Source: Dysgonamonadaceae bacterium | GTDB taxonomy: Bacteria > Bacteroidota > Bacteroidia > Bacteroidales > Azobacteroidaceae | Direction: 5' to 3' | Length of the DNA: 35,510 nt | NCBI GenBank assembly: GCA_031272085.1 | Contig: JAISUN010000001.1 | Location: 1-35,510 of the forward strand | Part shown: piece after piece, positions 1-7,116 of the stretch | Numbering within the stretch: position 1 is the stretch's first letter | Layout of the letters: the number at the start of each line of letters is the position of its first letter | Translations under genes and position numbers: made by a program | Notes under the pieces: model-generated | Told to the model about the DNA's origin: nothing | The model's input: only the letters and a program-made list of their open reading frames with translations | The model's database searches: none

Positions 1-237
1 GTCGGCATCAACAACCGCGATTTGAAAACTTTCCGCACCGACATTCGGCATACCATCGAACTTTCGGAGAAAATTCCCGCGCAATTCCTGAAAATTTCCG
101 AGAGCGGACTGTCGGAGCCTGAAACAGTAATTTCCTTACGCAAAGCCGGTTTCAAGGGCTTTTTGATGGGCGAAAATTTTATGAAAACCGATGAGCCGGG
201 CAAGGCTTTGAGGGGGTTTATCAGCAAAATTGTTTAG
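1..237 (+). CDS. trpC: Indole-3-glycerol phosphate synthase, 3' end only
   Basis: This is the C-terminal 78 residues of the enzyme that closes the indole ring in tryptophan synthesis (CdRP to indole-3-glycerol phosphate). The reading frame is open from base 1, so the gene starts outside the window; the full family length is about 260 residues. The visible TIM-barrel end carries VGINNRDLKTF, the SESGL phosphate-binding loop and GFLMGENFM, all characteristic of TrpC. The stop at 235-237 is one base before the trpF start, so the two are almost certainly co-transcribed and translationally coupled. Confidence 0.95.
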   Translation, partial: VGINNRDLKTFRTDIRHTIELSEKIPAQFLKISESGLSEPETVISLRKAGFKGFLMGENFMKTDEPGKALRGFISKIV

Positions 238-238
238 T

Positions 239-862
239 ATGAAAATAAAAGTCTGCGGGATGAAAAATCCCGAAAATATTCGCCAACTAATTGAACTGCC
301 GATAGATATGCTCGGCCTGATTTTTTACGACAAATCGCCGCGATTCGCCGGAAATCTTGCGCCGGAAGCCCTCGAACCGATTCCGGAAAACATCAAAAAA
401 GTGGGCGTATTTGTAAATGCTTCAAAGGATTATATTCTTGCAACGGCGAAGCGTTACGGACTTGATATGCTGCAACTTCACGGCTCGGAATCGCCAGAAT
501 TTTGCCGCGATTTGCGTGCAGCGGGCTGCGAAATCATCAAAACTTTTTCCGTAAGCGAGACTAATGACTTGAAACGGTGCAGTTTATACGAATCGGCCTG
601 CGATTTTTTCCTTTTCGATACGAAAACTCCCGCTTTCGGCGGTTCGGGACGGAAATTCGACTGGCAAATCCTTTCGGAATACAAAGGCGCAAAACCGTTT
701 TTCCTGTCGGGCGGAATAGGGGAAGAGGTTTTTGATTCTGAATCGCTGAAAAGCAGTGTGGATACGGTTTTGCCGTATGCCCTCGATTTGAACAGCCGCT
801 TCGAGATTGAGCCGGGATTGAAAGATATTGAAAAATTGCGCAAAGTTTTATCGAAATTCTGA
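239..862 (+). CDS. trpF: Phosphoribosylanthranilate isomerase
   Basis: TrpF catalyses the Amadori rearrangement of N-(5-phosphoribosyl)anthranilate to CdRP, the step before TrpC. The 207-residue product begins MKIKVCGMKNPENI, with the catalytic Cys in KVCGM, and shows LQLHGSE, the aspartate in FLFDTK, GGSGRKFDW and the phosphate-binding FFLSGGIG loop. The ATG at 239 is preferred over an in-frame TTG at 230 because it fits the conserved N-terminus and sits one base after the trpC stop. In many Bacteroidales trpA follows; here a TonB-domain gene follows, so the tryptophan operon appears to end with trpF. Confidence 0.95.
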   Translation: MKIKVCGMKNPENIRQLIELPIDMLGLIFYDKSPRFAGNLAPEALEPIPENIKKVGVFVNASKDYILATAKRYGLDMLQLHGSESPEFCRDLRAAGCEIIKTFSVSETNDLKRCSLYESACDFFLFDTKTPAFGGSGRKFDWQILSEYKGAKPFFLSGGIGEEVFDSESLKSSVDTVLPYALDLNSRFEIEPGLKDIEKLRKVLSKF

Positions 863-872
863 TTTTTATGTT

Positions 873-880
873 TATATTTG
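873..880 (+). promoter_or_regulatory. Candidate -7 box (TATATTTG) for the TonB-domain gene
   Basis: TATATTTG fits the Bacteroidota -7 consensus TAnnTTTG and lies 26 bases upstream of the ATG at 906. No good TTTG -33 element is seen at the right distance, so this is a moderate call. It would let the downstream gene be expressed separately from the trp operon. Confidence 0.4.
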
Positions 881-905
881 CGCAAAAAATTTAATATCAG
901 AATTT

Positions 906-1391
906 ATGGCGCGGAAAATGAAAAACAAGATTATTGGCCTGCTGTTTGGCGCTCTCTTTTTCGGAATTTATGTTGCTGCTTTTCCACAGGAAAATGCGGC
1001 GCAATGCTGTGATTCTGTTTCGCTTCAAACACTCATTAAGTTGGACAGTATAGAAAAAATATTGCAGCAAAAAGAACCAATTCAAATTTATGAAGTTATG
1101 CCTTCGTTTCCCGGCGGCGATAAAGCGCTGTTGGATTATCTTAACTTCAATCTGATTTATCCCAGCGGCGAATCTCTTTCAGGTCAAGTCGTCTGCCGTT
1201 TTGTTGTGAAAGAAGACGGAACAGTTGCAGACGCTGTAATTATGAAACATCTTACGCCGCGAGCCGATGCCGAAGTGCTTCGGGTCATAAACATTATGCC
1301 GAAATGGATTCCCGCTATGGTGGACGGCAAGCCGGTTAGCGTTTATTATAATTTGCCGGTCAGGTTTTCAAAGACTTCCCGCAAGCCTTGA
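906..1391 (+). CDS. Small exported protein with a TonB C-terminal domain
   Basis: The 161-residue product has a hydrophobic N-terminal export signal (KIIGLLFGALFFGIYVAAF), a short linker, and a TonB_C-type domain over about residues 60-160: PSFPGGDKALLDYL, a GQVVCRFVVKEDGTV strand pair, and PKWIPAMVDGKPVSVYYNLPVRF. Such domains contact TonB-dependent receptors, but stand-alone copies without a proline-rich linker are common in Bacteroidota and their partners are often unknown. It lacks the long periplasm-spanning linker of a true TonB and has no ExbB/ExbD neighbours, so I do not call it tonB. An in-frame ATG at 918 is an alternative start. Its last 24 bases overlap the 3' end of the convergent xylulokinase gene. 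Confidence 0.8.
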   Translation: MARKMKNKIIGLLFGALFFGIYVAAFPQENAAQCCDSVSLQTLIKLDSIEKILQQKEPIQIYEVMPSFPGGDKALLDYLNFNLIYPSGESLSGQVVCRFVVKEDGTVADAVIMKHLTPRADAEVLRVINIMPKWIPAMVDGKPVSVYYNLPVRFSKTSRKP

Positions 1392-2879
1392 CTTCCAGAG
1401 TTCGTAAGCCTCGCCGTATTCTGCGCGTTTGGCGGTTTCCGGTTCAATGACGGCAAGTTTTTCCAAGGATGCAAACGCCTCATTATTAGAGGCATAAATG
1501 CCTGCGCCTATGCCTGCGCCCTTTGCTGCTCCGGCTGCCCCGTCGGTGTCGAACAGTTCGATAGTCGCTCCGCTTATGCTGGCCAGCGTCTGGCGGAAAA
1601 GCGGACTCAAAAACATATTGGCGTTTCCGGCGCGAATCAGGCTTACGTCCATTCCCATTCCCTGCATAATTTCCATCCCGTACTGGAACGAGAAAACAAT
1701 ACCTTCCTGCGCCGCCCGCAAAATATCGGCCTGCGAATGAATGTTGAAATTGAGGCCGTGAACGGAACAGCCGGTTTCGCGGTTGCCGAGCATACGTTCA
1801 GCGCCGTTGCCGAACGGAATTACCGAAACGCCTTTTGCCCCTATAGGCGACTGCGAGGCGATAACGTTCATATCGTTGTACGAAACTCCTTGACTTACAA
1901 TGTTTTTCTTCAACCAAGAATTCAGGATTCCCGTTCCGTTGATGCAGAGCAAAACGCCGAGCCTTACTTTTCCGTCCTCTCCTGTGGGGAGGGCTGGGGA
2001 GGGGTTGTGATTGACGTGGGCAAAGGTATTGACGCGCGATTGCGGGTCATAACCGACTTGCCCCAAAACTCCGTAAACAACGCCCGAAGTGCCTGCCGTA
2101 GATGCTATTTCACCCGGATTGAACACGTTGAGCGACAGCGCGTTATTTGGCTGGTCGCCTGCGCGGTAACAAACCGGAGTGCCTTCTTTGAGGCCGAGTT
2201 CGCGTGCGGCGGCGGCAGAAACCCGTCCCTGAACTCCGAAAACAGGAGTTATTTCGGGAATGAAACTCCGCTCGAAACCGAAGTAATTCAGCACCTTATC
2301 TGATACGCAGTTCTCGGCAAAATCCCAAAAAATGCCTTCCGAAAGGCCTTCTACCGTTACCGAAACTTCGTCGGTCAGTTTCATTGCTATATAGTCGCCG
2401 GGCAACATCAGGCGGTCGATTTTTTCATATATTTGCGGCTCGTTTTCCTTTACCCATGCGAGTTTGGCGGCAGTGAAGTTGCCGGGCGAGTTGAGCAGAT
2501 GCGAGAGGCAAAACTCTTCGCCCAGTGCGCGGCAAGCCTTTTCACCGTAAGGGACGGCGCGGCTGTCGCACCAGATAATTGCCGGGCGCAAAACCTGACG
2601 ATTGCGGTCAATCAGCACCAGACCGTGCATTTGCCACGATATTCCGATAGCCTTGATTTCTTCGGGAGCGACGCCCGACTGGCGCAGCACCGATTCATTT
2701 GCCAAGCGCAGGTTAGCCCACCACGATTCGGGGTTTTGTTCAGCCCAGCCGGGGCGTTCGGCGATAATCTGCATTTCAGTTTTCGGGAAAAAGTCCTGTG
2801 CGACGGTTTTTCCCGTTTCGGCCTCTATTAAACAGGCCTTAACCGACGAACTTCCAATGTCGAATCCTAATAAAAACAT
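1368..2879 (-). CDS. xylB: Xylulokinase (FGGY carbohydrate kinase)
   Basis: Cytoplasmic sugar kinase, most likely phosphorylating D-xylulose to xylulose 5-phosphate for the pentose phosphate pathway. The 503-residue length is typical. Visible FGGY features are the N-terminal phosphate loop FLLGFDIGSSSVKACL, the substrate-site stretch GISWQMHGLVLID with IWCDSRA, the ATP-domain AGTSGVVYGV and the C-terminal GAAKGAGIGAGIY. The QMHG motif fits xylulokinase better than glycerol or ribulose kinase, but sugar specificity in FGGY proteins is not certain from motifs. No xylose isomerase or transporter is adjacent, so it appears to be a single-gene unit. Its 3' end overlaps the convergent TonB-domain gene. 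Confidence 0.88.
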   Translation of the reverse strand: MFLLGFDIGSSSVKACLIEAETGKTVAQDFFPKTEMQIIAERPGWAEQNPESWWANLRLANESVLRQSGVAPEEIKAIGISWQMHGLVLIDRNRQVLRPAIIWCDSRAVPYGEKACRALGEEFCLSHLLNSPGNFTAAKLAWVKENEPQIYEKIDRLMLPGDYIAMKLTDEVSVTVEGLSEGIFWDFAENCVSDKVLNYFGFERSFIPEITPVFGVQGRVSAAAARELGLKEGTPVCYRAGDQPNNALSLNVFNPGEIASTAGTSGVVYGVLGQVGYDPQSRVNTFAHVNHNPSPALPTGEDGKVRLGVLLCINGTGILNSWLKKNIVSQGVSYNDMNVIASQSPIGAKGVSVIPFGNGAERMLGNRETGCSVHGLNFNIHSQADILRAAQEGIVFSFQYGMEIMQGMGMDVSLIRAGNANMFLSPLFRQTLASISGATIELFDTDGAAGAAKGAGIGAGIYASNNEAFASLEKLAVIEPETAKRAEYGEAYELWKSRLAGSL

Positions 2880-2965
2880 AGTATTATTTTCATTTTATAA
2901 TTTGTTCATCTTGGGGTTTGGCGCAATATAAACCGCTCCAAACGCTGACAAAAATACGGAATATT

Positions 2966-2995
2966 TTTGTTATAAAAAAATTTTTAGTACATTTG
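2966..2995 (+). promoter_or_regulatory. Bacteroidota-type promoter upstream of the MazG-like gene
   Basis: TTTG at 2966-2969 and TACATTTG at 2988-2995 are separated by 18 bases, matching the TTTG-N18-21-TAnnTTTG pattern. The -7 box ends 25 bases before the ATG at 3021. The 141-base gap also holds the unseen promoter of the divergent xylB; I could not find a convincing box for it. Confidence 0.65.
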
Positions 2996-3020
2996 TTGTT
3001 ATAATATTTTTGAATTTAAA

Positions 3021-3332
3021 ATGGAACAAACAGTAAAACGCATAAACGACTGGGCGGAAAATGTTTTTACGAAACAGACGGTACTGGGCAAAGCGGCTCA
3101 TCTGAACGAAGAAGTTGCGGAATTAACCGCGGCTTTGAAGGCCGACCCCGCTTCCGATGCGGCAAAAGAAGAACTTGCAGATTGTTTTATTTTGCTGTAC
3201 AATATTGCTTTCAGGATGGGAATGTCCGTCGGCGACGTAATTCAGGCCATAAATATGAAAATGGATAAAAATGAGAAACGCAAGTGGGCGGAATTGAACG
3301 AAAAAGGCTATTCATCCCATATTGAAGAATGA
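3021..3332 (+). CDS. MazG-like nucleotide pyrophosphohydrolase
   Basis: A 103-residue single-domain, all-alpha NTP pyrophosphohydrolase of the MazG/dUTPase superfamily, which cleaves nucleoside triphosphates to monophosphate and pyrophosphate. The metal-binding signature EExxE-(16)-ExxD is present as E30, E31, E34 and E51, D54, followed by the helix with KMDKNEKRKW near the C-terminus. It is much shorter than the two-domain MazG of E. coli (about 260 residues) and fits the compact MazG-like group. Roles for these range from removing non-canonical nucleotides to stress responses; the substrate cannot be read from sequence. It has its own promoter and stands alone ahead of pheS. Confidence 0.85.
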   Translation: MEQTVKRINDWAENVFTKQTVLGKAAHLNEEVAELTAALKADPASDAAKEELADCFILLYNIAFRMGMSVGDVIQAINMKMDKNEKRKWAELNEKGYSSHIEE

Positions 3333-3404
3333 CGGCGGCGGACTAAAAACAACTTTTGCAGCAAATTGATGCAACTTTTTTATCGGATTATGGAAAATTT
3401 AAAT

Positions 3405-3412
3405 TAATTTTG
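3405..3412 (+). promoter_or_regulatory. Candidate -7 box (TAATTTTG) for pheS
   Basis: TAATTTTG matches TAnnTTTG and lies 24 bases upstream of the pheS ATG. No TTTG is present 18-21 bases upstream; the region there is T-rich. Moderate support. Confidence 0.45.
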
Positions 3413-3436
3413 CAGCCAGAATAAAGCAACGAAATT

Positions 3437-4456
3437 ATGTTAGACAAAATCAATGCGCTGCTGGCCGAAATCAACGATTTGAAGGCCAATAGCAGCGAGG
3501 AAATAGAGGCGCTCCGAATAAAGTATTTGAGCAAAAAGGGCGAAATCTCGGCTCTGATGAACGATTTTCGCAATGTAGCCGCAGAAGAAAAACGGGTTAT
3601 AGGTCAGAAACTCAACGAGTTGAAGGATAAAGCCCAGTCGCAGATAAATACTCTGAAAGAGACGCTCGAAACATCCGTAGCCGCCGACGATTCGCTCGAC
3701 CTGACGCGCACGGCCTATCCTTATCACGTAGGCGCCCGTCATCCGCTGTCGATTGTGAAAAAGGAAATTTGCGATATTTTCGGCCGTCTGGGATTCAGCA
3801 TTGCCGAAGGCCCTGAAATTGAGGACGATTGGCACGTTTTTTCCTCGCTTAATTTTGCCGACGACCATCCTGCCCGCGATATGCAGGACACGTTTTTCGT
3901 TCAGCACGGCGCAGATTTGCTGCTCCGCACTCACACTTCGTCGGTTCAGACGCGGGTAATGGAAAAAACGCAACCGCCTGTCAGAATCATCTGTCCGGGA
4001 AGGGTTTACCGCAATGAAGCGATTTCTTACCGCGCCCATTGCTTTTTTCATCAGGTAGAGGCGCTGTATGTCGATAAAAATGTTTCATTTGCCGATTTGG
4101 AGCAGGTTTTGCTGTTCTTCGCCAAGGAAATGTTCGGAGCCGACACGAAAATTCGTCTGCGTCCTTCGTTTTTCCCGTTTACCGAGCCGAGCGCCGAGAT
4201 GGATATTTCCTGCAATCTCTGCGGTGGCAAGGGTTGTCCGTTCTGCAAACATACCGGCTGGGTTGAGATTCTCGGTTGCGGAATGGTTGACCCCAATGTA
4301 CTTGAAAACTGCGGTATCGACAGCAAAATTTATTCCGGCTATGCGCTTGGAATGGGTATTGAGCGCATCACCAACCTCAAATATCAAGTCAAAGACTTGC
4401 GCCTGTTTTCGGAAAATGACGTGCGGTTTTTGCGGCAGTTCGAGGGGGCGAGTTGA
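3437..4456 (+). CDS. pheS: Phenylalanyl-tRNA synthetase alpha subunit
   Basis: Catalytic alpha subunit of the alpha2beta2 class II synthetase that charges tRNA-Phe. The 339-residue protein has the N-terminal coiled-coil arm (about 1-85, EEIEALRIKYLSKKGEIS), then the class II core: HPLSIVKKEI, FAEGPEIE-like IAEGPEIEDDW, the motif 2 region VRIICPGRVYRNEA, FHQVEALYVD, and motif 3 GMGIERITNLKYQVKDLRLF. Cysteines in CNLCGGKGCPFCKHTGW form a possible zinc-binding loop. The beta subunit gene (pheT) is not adjacent, an arrangement seen in other Bacteroidota. Confidence 0.97.
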   Translation: MLDKINALLAEINDLKANSSEEIEALRIKYLSKKGEISALMNDFRNVAAEEKRVIGQKLNELKDKAQSQINTLKETLETSVAADDSLDLTRTAYPYHVGARHPLSIVKKEICDIFGRLGFSIAEGPEIEDDWHVFSSLNFADDHPARDMQDTFFVQHGADLLLRTHTSSVQTRVMEKTQPPVRIICPGRVYRNEAISYRAHCFFHQVEALYVDKNVSFADLEQVLLFFAKEMFGADTKIRLRPSFFPFTEPSAEMDISCNLCGGKGCPFCKHTGWVEILGCGMVDPNVLENCGIDSKIYSGYALGMGIERITNLKYQVKDLRLFSENDVRFLRQFEGAS

Positions 4457-4471
4457 GAAGAAATGGAATTT

Positions 4472-4498
4472 AAAAAATATAAAAAATATAAAAAATAT
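4472..4498 (+). repeat. Three perfect tandem copies of AAAAAATAT running into the antitoxin start
   Basis: The 9-base unit AAAAAATAT occurs at 4472-4480, 4481-4489 and 4490-4498; the last copy supplies the first two bases of the antitoxin ATG (4497-4499). It fills almost all of the pheS-to-antitoxin gap, so it probably acts as AT-rich promoter or leader DNA. Copy-number change would alter leader length in 9-base steps. Confidence 0.9.
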
Positions 4499-4739
4499 GG
4501 AAAAGTTAAAAGATGTAGCATTAGAAAAAAACAGTAAAGGAGCGCCAACTTATATAAAGTTTAATTTTAATAAATATGGCGCCCTGCTTTACCCGTTTTG
4601 TGTAGAACAGGGTCTGGAATTTCCGGGGGAAAATATTCCTAATGAAACTACAATCAAGGCTTTGGAAGAGGCTCACAATAATAAGGATTTAAAAACTTAT
4701 ACTGATATGGACGAGTTTTTAAAGGATTTATTTGATTGA
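4497..4739 (+). CDS. RelB-like antitoxin of a YafQ-type toxin-antitoxin pair
   Basis: An 80-residue protein directly upstream of a YafQ-like toxin reading frame (the gap is two bases). The C-terminal half, IPNETTIKALEEA followed by LKTYTDMDEFLKDLFD, matches the toxin-neutralising tail typical of RelB/DinJ antitoxins. The N-terminal half (PTYIKFNFNKYGALLYPF) does not look like the usual ribbon-helix-helix DNA-binding domain, so it may belong to a less well described antitoxin type. The start follows a triple A-rich repeat. In such pairs the antitoxin wraps and inhibits the toxin and often represses its own operon. Here the toxin partner carries a nonsense codon while the antitoxin appears intact. 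Confidence 0.72.
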   Translation: MEKLKDVALEKNSKGAPTYIKFNFNKYGALLYPFCVEQGLEFPGENIPNETTIKALEEAHNNKDLKTYTDMDEFLKDLFD

Positions 4740-4741
4740 CA

Positions 4742-5029
4742 ATGTACAAACAAAAAAATACAGGGCAATAGAAGGATGTTGATTTATGCAAAAGGCGCAA
4801 CTACAATTTGAATTTAATTAAAGATGTAATTGTACTATTGATTAAAACGGGTAATCTTCCTGAAAATTATAAACCTCATCCTTTACGCGGAAAATACAAA
4901 GGCGACTGGGAAGCGCATATAGAGCCGGATTGGTTGATAATATGGCGTAAAGAGGACTACGATAATGAATTATACGATGGAACTATAACTTTTGTCCGAA
5001 CCGGAACTCATTCCGATTTGTTTAAATAA
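4742..5029 (+). pseudogene. YafQ-family mRNA interferase with an in-frame amber codon
   Basis: Read from the ATG at 4742, two bases after the antitoxin stop, the frame gives MYKQKNTGQ, then TAG at 4769-4771, then an uninterrupted KDVDLCKRRNYNLNL and the rest of a YafQ toxin to 5029. Without the TAG it would be a normal 95-codon protein. YafQ is a RelE-fold ribosome-dependent RNase. The residues expected for catalysis are still present: the His in KPHPLRG, AHIEPDW (His, Asp, Trp), and RTGTHSDLF (Arg, His, Phe). So the break is recent or the toxin is made by another route: an internal non-ATG start such as TTG at 4808, or readthrough. TAG is used as an ordinary stop elsewhere (trpC, aroC), which argues against recoding. 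A sequencing error cannot be excluded. Confidence 0.8.
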
Positions 5030-5051
5030 TCTAATTTTATATTATAAAAAA

Positions 5052-5693
5052 ATGACTCAAAAACAGCGTTACAAGCAGGTTATAGAGTGGTTTCAACAAA
5101 ATATGCCGATTGCCGAAACCGAATTGCATTATCACGACCCGTTTCAGTTGATTATCGCTGTGATTCTGTCCGCCCAATGCACCGACAAACGGGTAAATAT
5201 GATTACGCCCGCGCTATTCGAGGCTTATCCTGTGCCGGAAGCGCTTGCCGTTGCATCAAAAGATGCTGTGTTTGAATTGATTAAATCGGTTTCGTATCCT
5301 AATAATAAAGCGGCGCATTTGGTTGGAATGGCGCAAAAATTAGTGAATGATTTCGGCGGGAAAGTGCCGTCGAATATCGAAGATTTGATAAAACTGCCCG
5401 GAGTTGGCCGGAAAACGGCAAACGTTATCGCATCGGTGGCCTTCAATATTCCGGCATTAGCGGTAGATACGCATGTTTTCCGCGTTGCAAACCGCATCGG
5501 GCTGACCGATAATTCCCACTCGCCCGAAGAAACCGAGAAAACCTTGACTGCCAATATTCCCCGCAATCTGTGGTCAATAGCGCATCACTGGCTGATTCTT
5601 CACGGCCGCTACAAATGCACAGCCCGCAACCCTCATTGTGAAGACTGCGGACTGAAAGCGTGCTGCAACTACTTCATTTCCAATCAGAAATAA
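5052..5693 (+). CDS. nth: Endonuclease III (DNA glycosylase/AP lyase)
   Basis: Base-excision repair enzyme that removes oxidised pyrimidines and nicks abasic sites. The 213-residue protein shows the helix-hairpin-helix LPGVGRKTAN with the catalytic Lys at 121, the catalytic Asp at 139 in AVDTHVFRV, and the 4Fe-4S loop C-x6-C-x2-C-x5-C near the C-terminus (CTARNPHC to CC). The ATG at 5052 was chosen over upstream in-frame codons that overlap the toxin frame. The 3' end overlaps the convergent transglutaminase-like gene by 10 bases. Confidence 0.96.
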   Translation: MTQKQRYKQVIEWFQQNMPIAETELHYHDPFQLIIAVILSAQCTDKRVNMITPALFEAYPVPEALAVASKDAVFELIKSVSYPNNKAAHLVGMAQKLVNDFGGKVPSNIEDLIKLPGVGRKTANVIASVAFNIPALAVDTHVFRVANRIGLTDNSHSPEETEKTLTANIPRNLWSIAHHWLILHGRYKCTARNPHCEDCGLKACCNYFISNQK

Positions 5694-7114
5694 CTGACTT
5701 TAATATTCCAATCCCATTTATCGTAATACAGATTTCCGCCCCGCCATTCGAGTTCGCCCCGCTGAAAATCAACATTGTCGCTGCGAGGATAGATTTTTTC
5801 GGGATACAGGGGCATTGAATAATCGTTGTTTACAACCATTCGGTATGAATCTATTCCATTGGAATAGAAATACATAGCATCGGAATCCGATGGGAAATTC
5901 TTAACTCCGAACGACTGGTCAATCGGAATCCAGCCCAGCCCCTCGACATAATATTCGCCCCAGTCGTGCAGATTCACAGCGTGTGGATGAGTCATAAACC
6001 CGCTCTGCCAGCGAGCCGGAATGCCGTTGTACCGTGCAAGCGTGATGAACAGCAAAGTTACTTGTCCGCAGTCGCCGTGTCCGTTATCAATCACGTGTTG
6101 GGGGATGTTGTCGATAGTCGAATATTCGCGTGCGCTTGCCCATGGATAGTGAGAGTCGAGATACCCAAAAATCTTCCTAACTTTCTGATATACATTGTTT
6201 TCCTCGCCCACAATCAGTTTCGACAGAGCCTTTATGGAATCGGAAAAAACGATGTGTGGCGGGCGTTCTGCGGTATAGTTCCGATAAATTTCGCTGTTTT
6301 TGTTAAACGGCTTTATATCAGCCTGTTTTACATCAAACCATTCGCCGGCTGAACGGTAGGAAAATTCTATTTCAAATTTCAGAGGCTCGTCTTTTTGGGC
6401 CGTTTTTTCCATATAAATGCTTTTATGCGCGTAATCGTTTGGCGAAATCAGGTAATTATCGTCATTTACCGAAACGAGCGCAACTTCGGTCTGCCGGCGG
6501 TTGTCGTCGCGGACGAAAGGCAGCCAGCAACGCACCGTTTCGCCGTCGGGAACAGCGTTTGCTTTGAGCGTTACCGAATATTTTACATTCATTTTTACCG
6601 GAACGGCCTGAAATCCGCCCTGTGTTTTCACCGTGTTCAGAATTGTGGGAATATGTTGTTGAAGCGTGTCTGCAAGCGGATTTGGAGCGAATGACGCCAT
6701 TAACTCTTTCCTCGCTTTCGCCGTGGAATCGAGCAGGAACAGATTTTCGGCTCCGTGCTTGAAATAGCGTTTCTGGCCGTTGATAATCATAAATTCAAGG
6801 GCGCCGGACGATTCCCAGCGCAGCAGACTGTCCGCGCTGATGTTTGGATAATATTTTACCGCGTAATCGAGGACGGATTCTTTCGTTTCGGAAAAATCGA
6901 GCGCAATCCTGCGCATTTTTTCCTTTCGCCAGTCGAGTTGATACAGCGAATCTTCCGGCAAATTATTTTGCGCTATCATCAAGTCAATCAGATAGTTGGC
7001 TTTTGAAAAATTTCCCAGATTCTCTTCTTTGTCAATTTGTTCCAAAGTTACTTTGGAGTTGTTTGAGCAGCCGCAAATGGCTGCTGCTGCGAATAATAGC
7101 AATATTTTTTTCAT
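5684..7114 (-). CDS. Exported lipoprotein with a transglutaminase-like core
   Basis: A 476-residue predicted lipoprotein: MKKILLLFAAAAICGC has a lipobox ending at Cys16. The C-terminal half contains a transglutaminase/papain-fold core with the triad Cys349 (GDCGQ), His383 (LHDWGEYY) and Asp399 (PIDQSFG). The N-terminal ~300 residues form an unassigned beta-rich region. Bacterial proteins of this type are usually thought to be cysteine proteases or peptide hydrolases rather than cross-linkers. The ATG at 7114 is chosen over a TTG at 7120; it lies two bases after the hexosaminidase stop, so it is the last gene of an apparent operon with three other exported hydrolases. A role in degrading proteins or glycopeptides outside the cytoplasm is likely but inferred. 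Confidence 0.85.
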   Translation of the reverse strand: MKKILLLFAAAAICGCSNNSKVTLEQIDKEENLGNFSKANYLIDLMIAQNNLPEDSLYQLDWRKEKMRRIALDFSETKESVLDYAVKYYPNISADSLLRWESSGALEFMIINGQKRYFKHGAENLFLLDSTAKARKELMASFAPNPLADTLQQHIPTILNTVKTQGGFQAVPVKMNVKYSVTLKANAVPDGETVRCWLPFVRDDNRRQTEVALVSVNDDNYLISPNDYAHKSIYMEKTAQKDEPLKFEIEFSYRSAGEWFDVKQADIKPFNKNSEIYRNYTAERPPHIVFSDSIKALSKLIVGEENNVYQKVRKIFGYLDSHYPWASAREYSTIDNIPQHVIDNGHGDCGQVTLLFITLARYNGIPARWQSGFMTHPHAVNLHDWGEYYVEGLGWIPIDQSFGVKNFPSDSDAMYFYSNGIDSYRMVVNNDYSMPLYPEKIYPRSDNVDFQRGELEWRGGNLYYDKWDWNIKVSYF

Positions 7115-7116
7115 TC

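Noticed and set aside
1737..2303. 188-codon plus-strand open frame
   Set aside because: Antisense shadow of xylulokinase; no start signal or domain supports it.
4463..4537. Short Lys/Tyr-rich ORF (starts MEFKKYKKYKKY) overlapping the antitoxin start
   Set aside because: It follows directly from the A-rich 9-base repeat and overlaps the real start; no evidence of a functional leader peptide.
4769..4771. Amber codon read as an amino acid through genetic recoding
   Set aside because: TAG ends trpC and aroC normally in this window, and no suppressor or recoding signal is seen; nonsense mutation is simpler.
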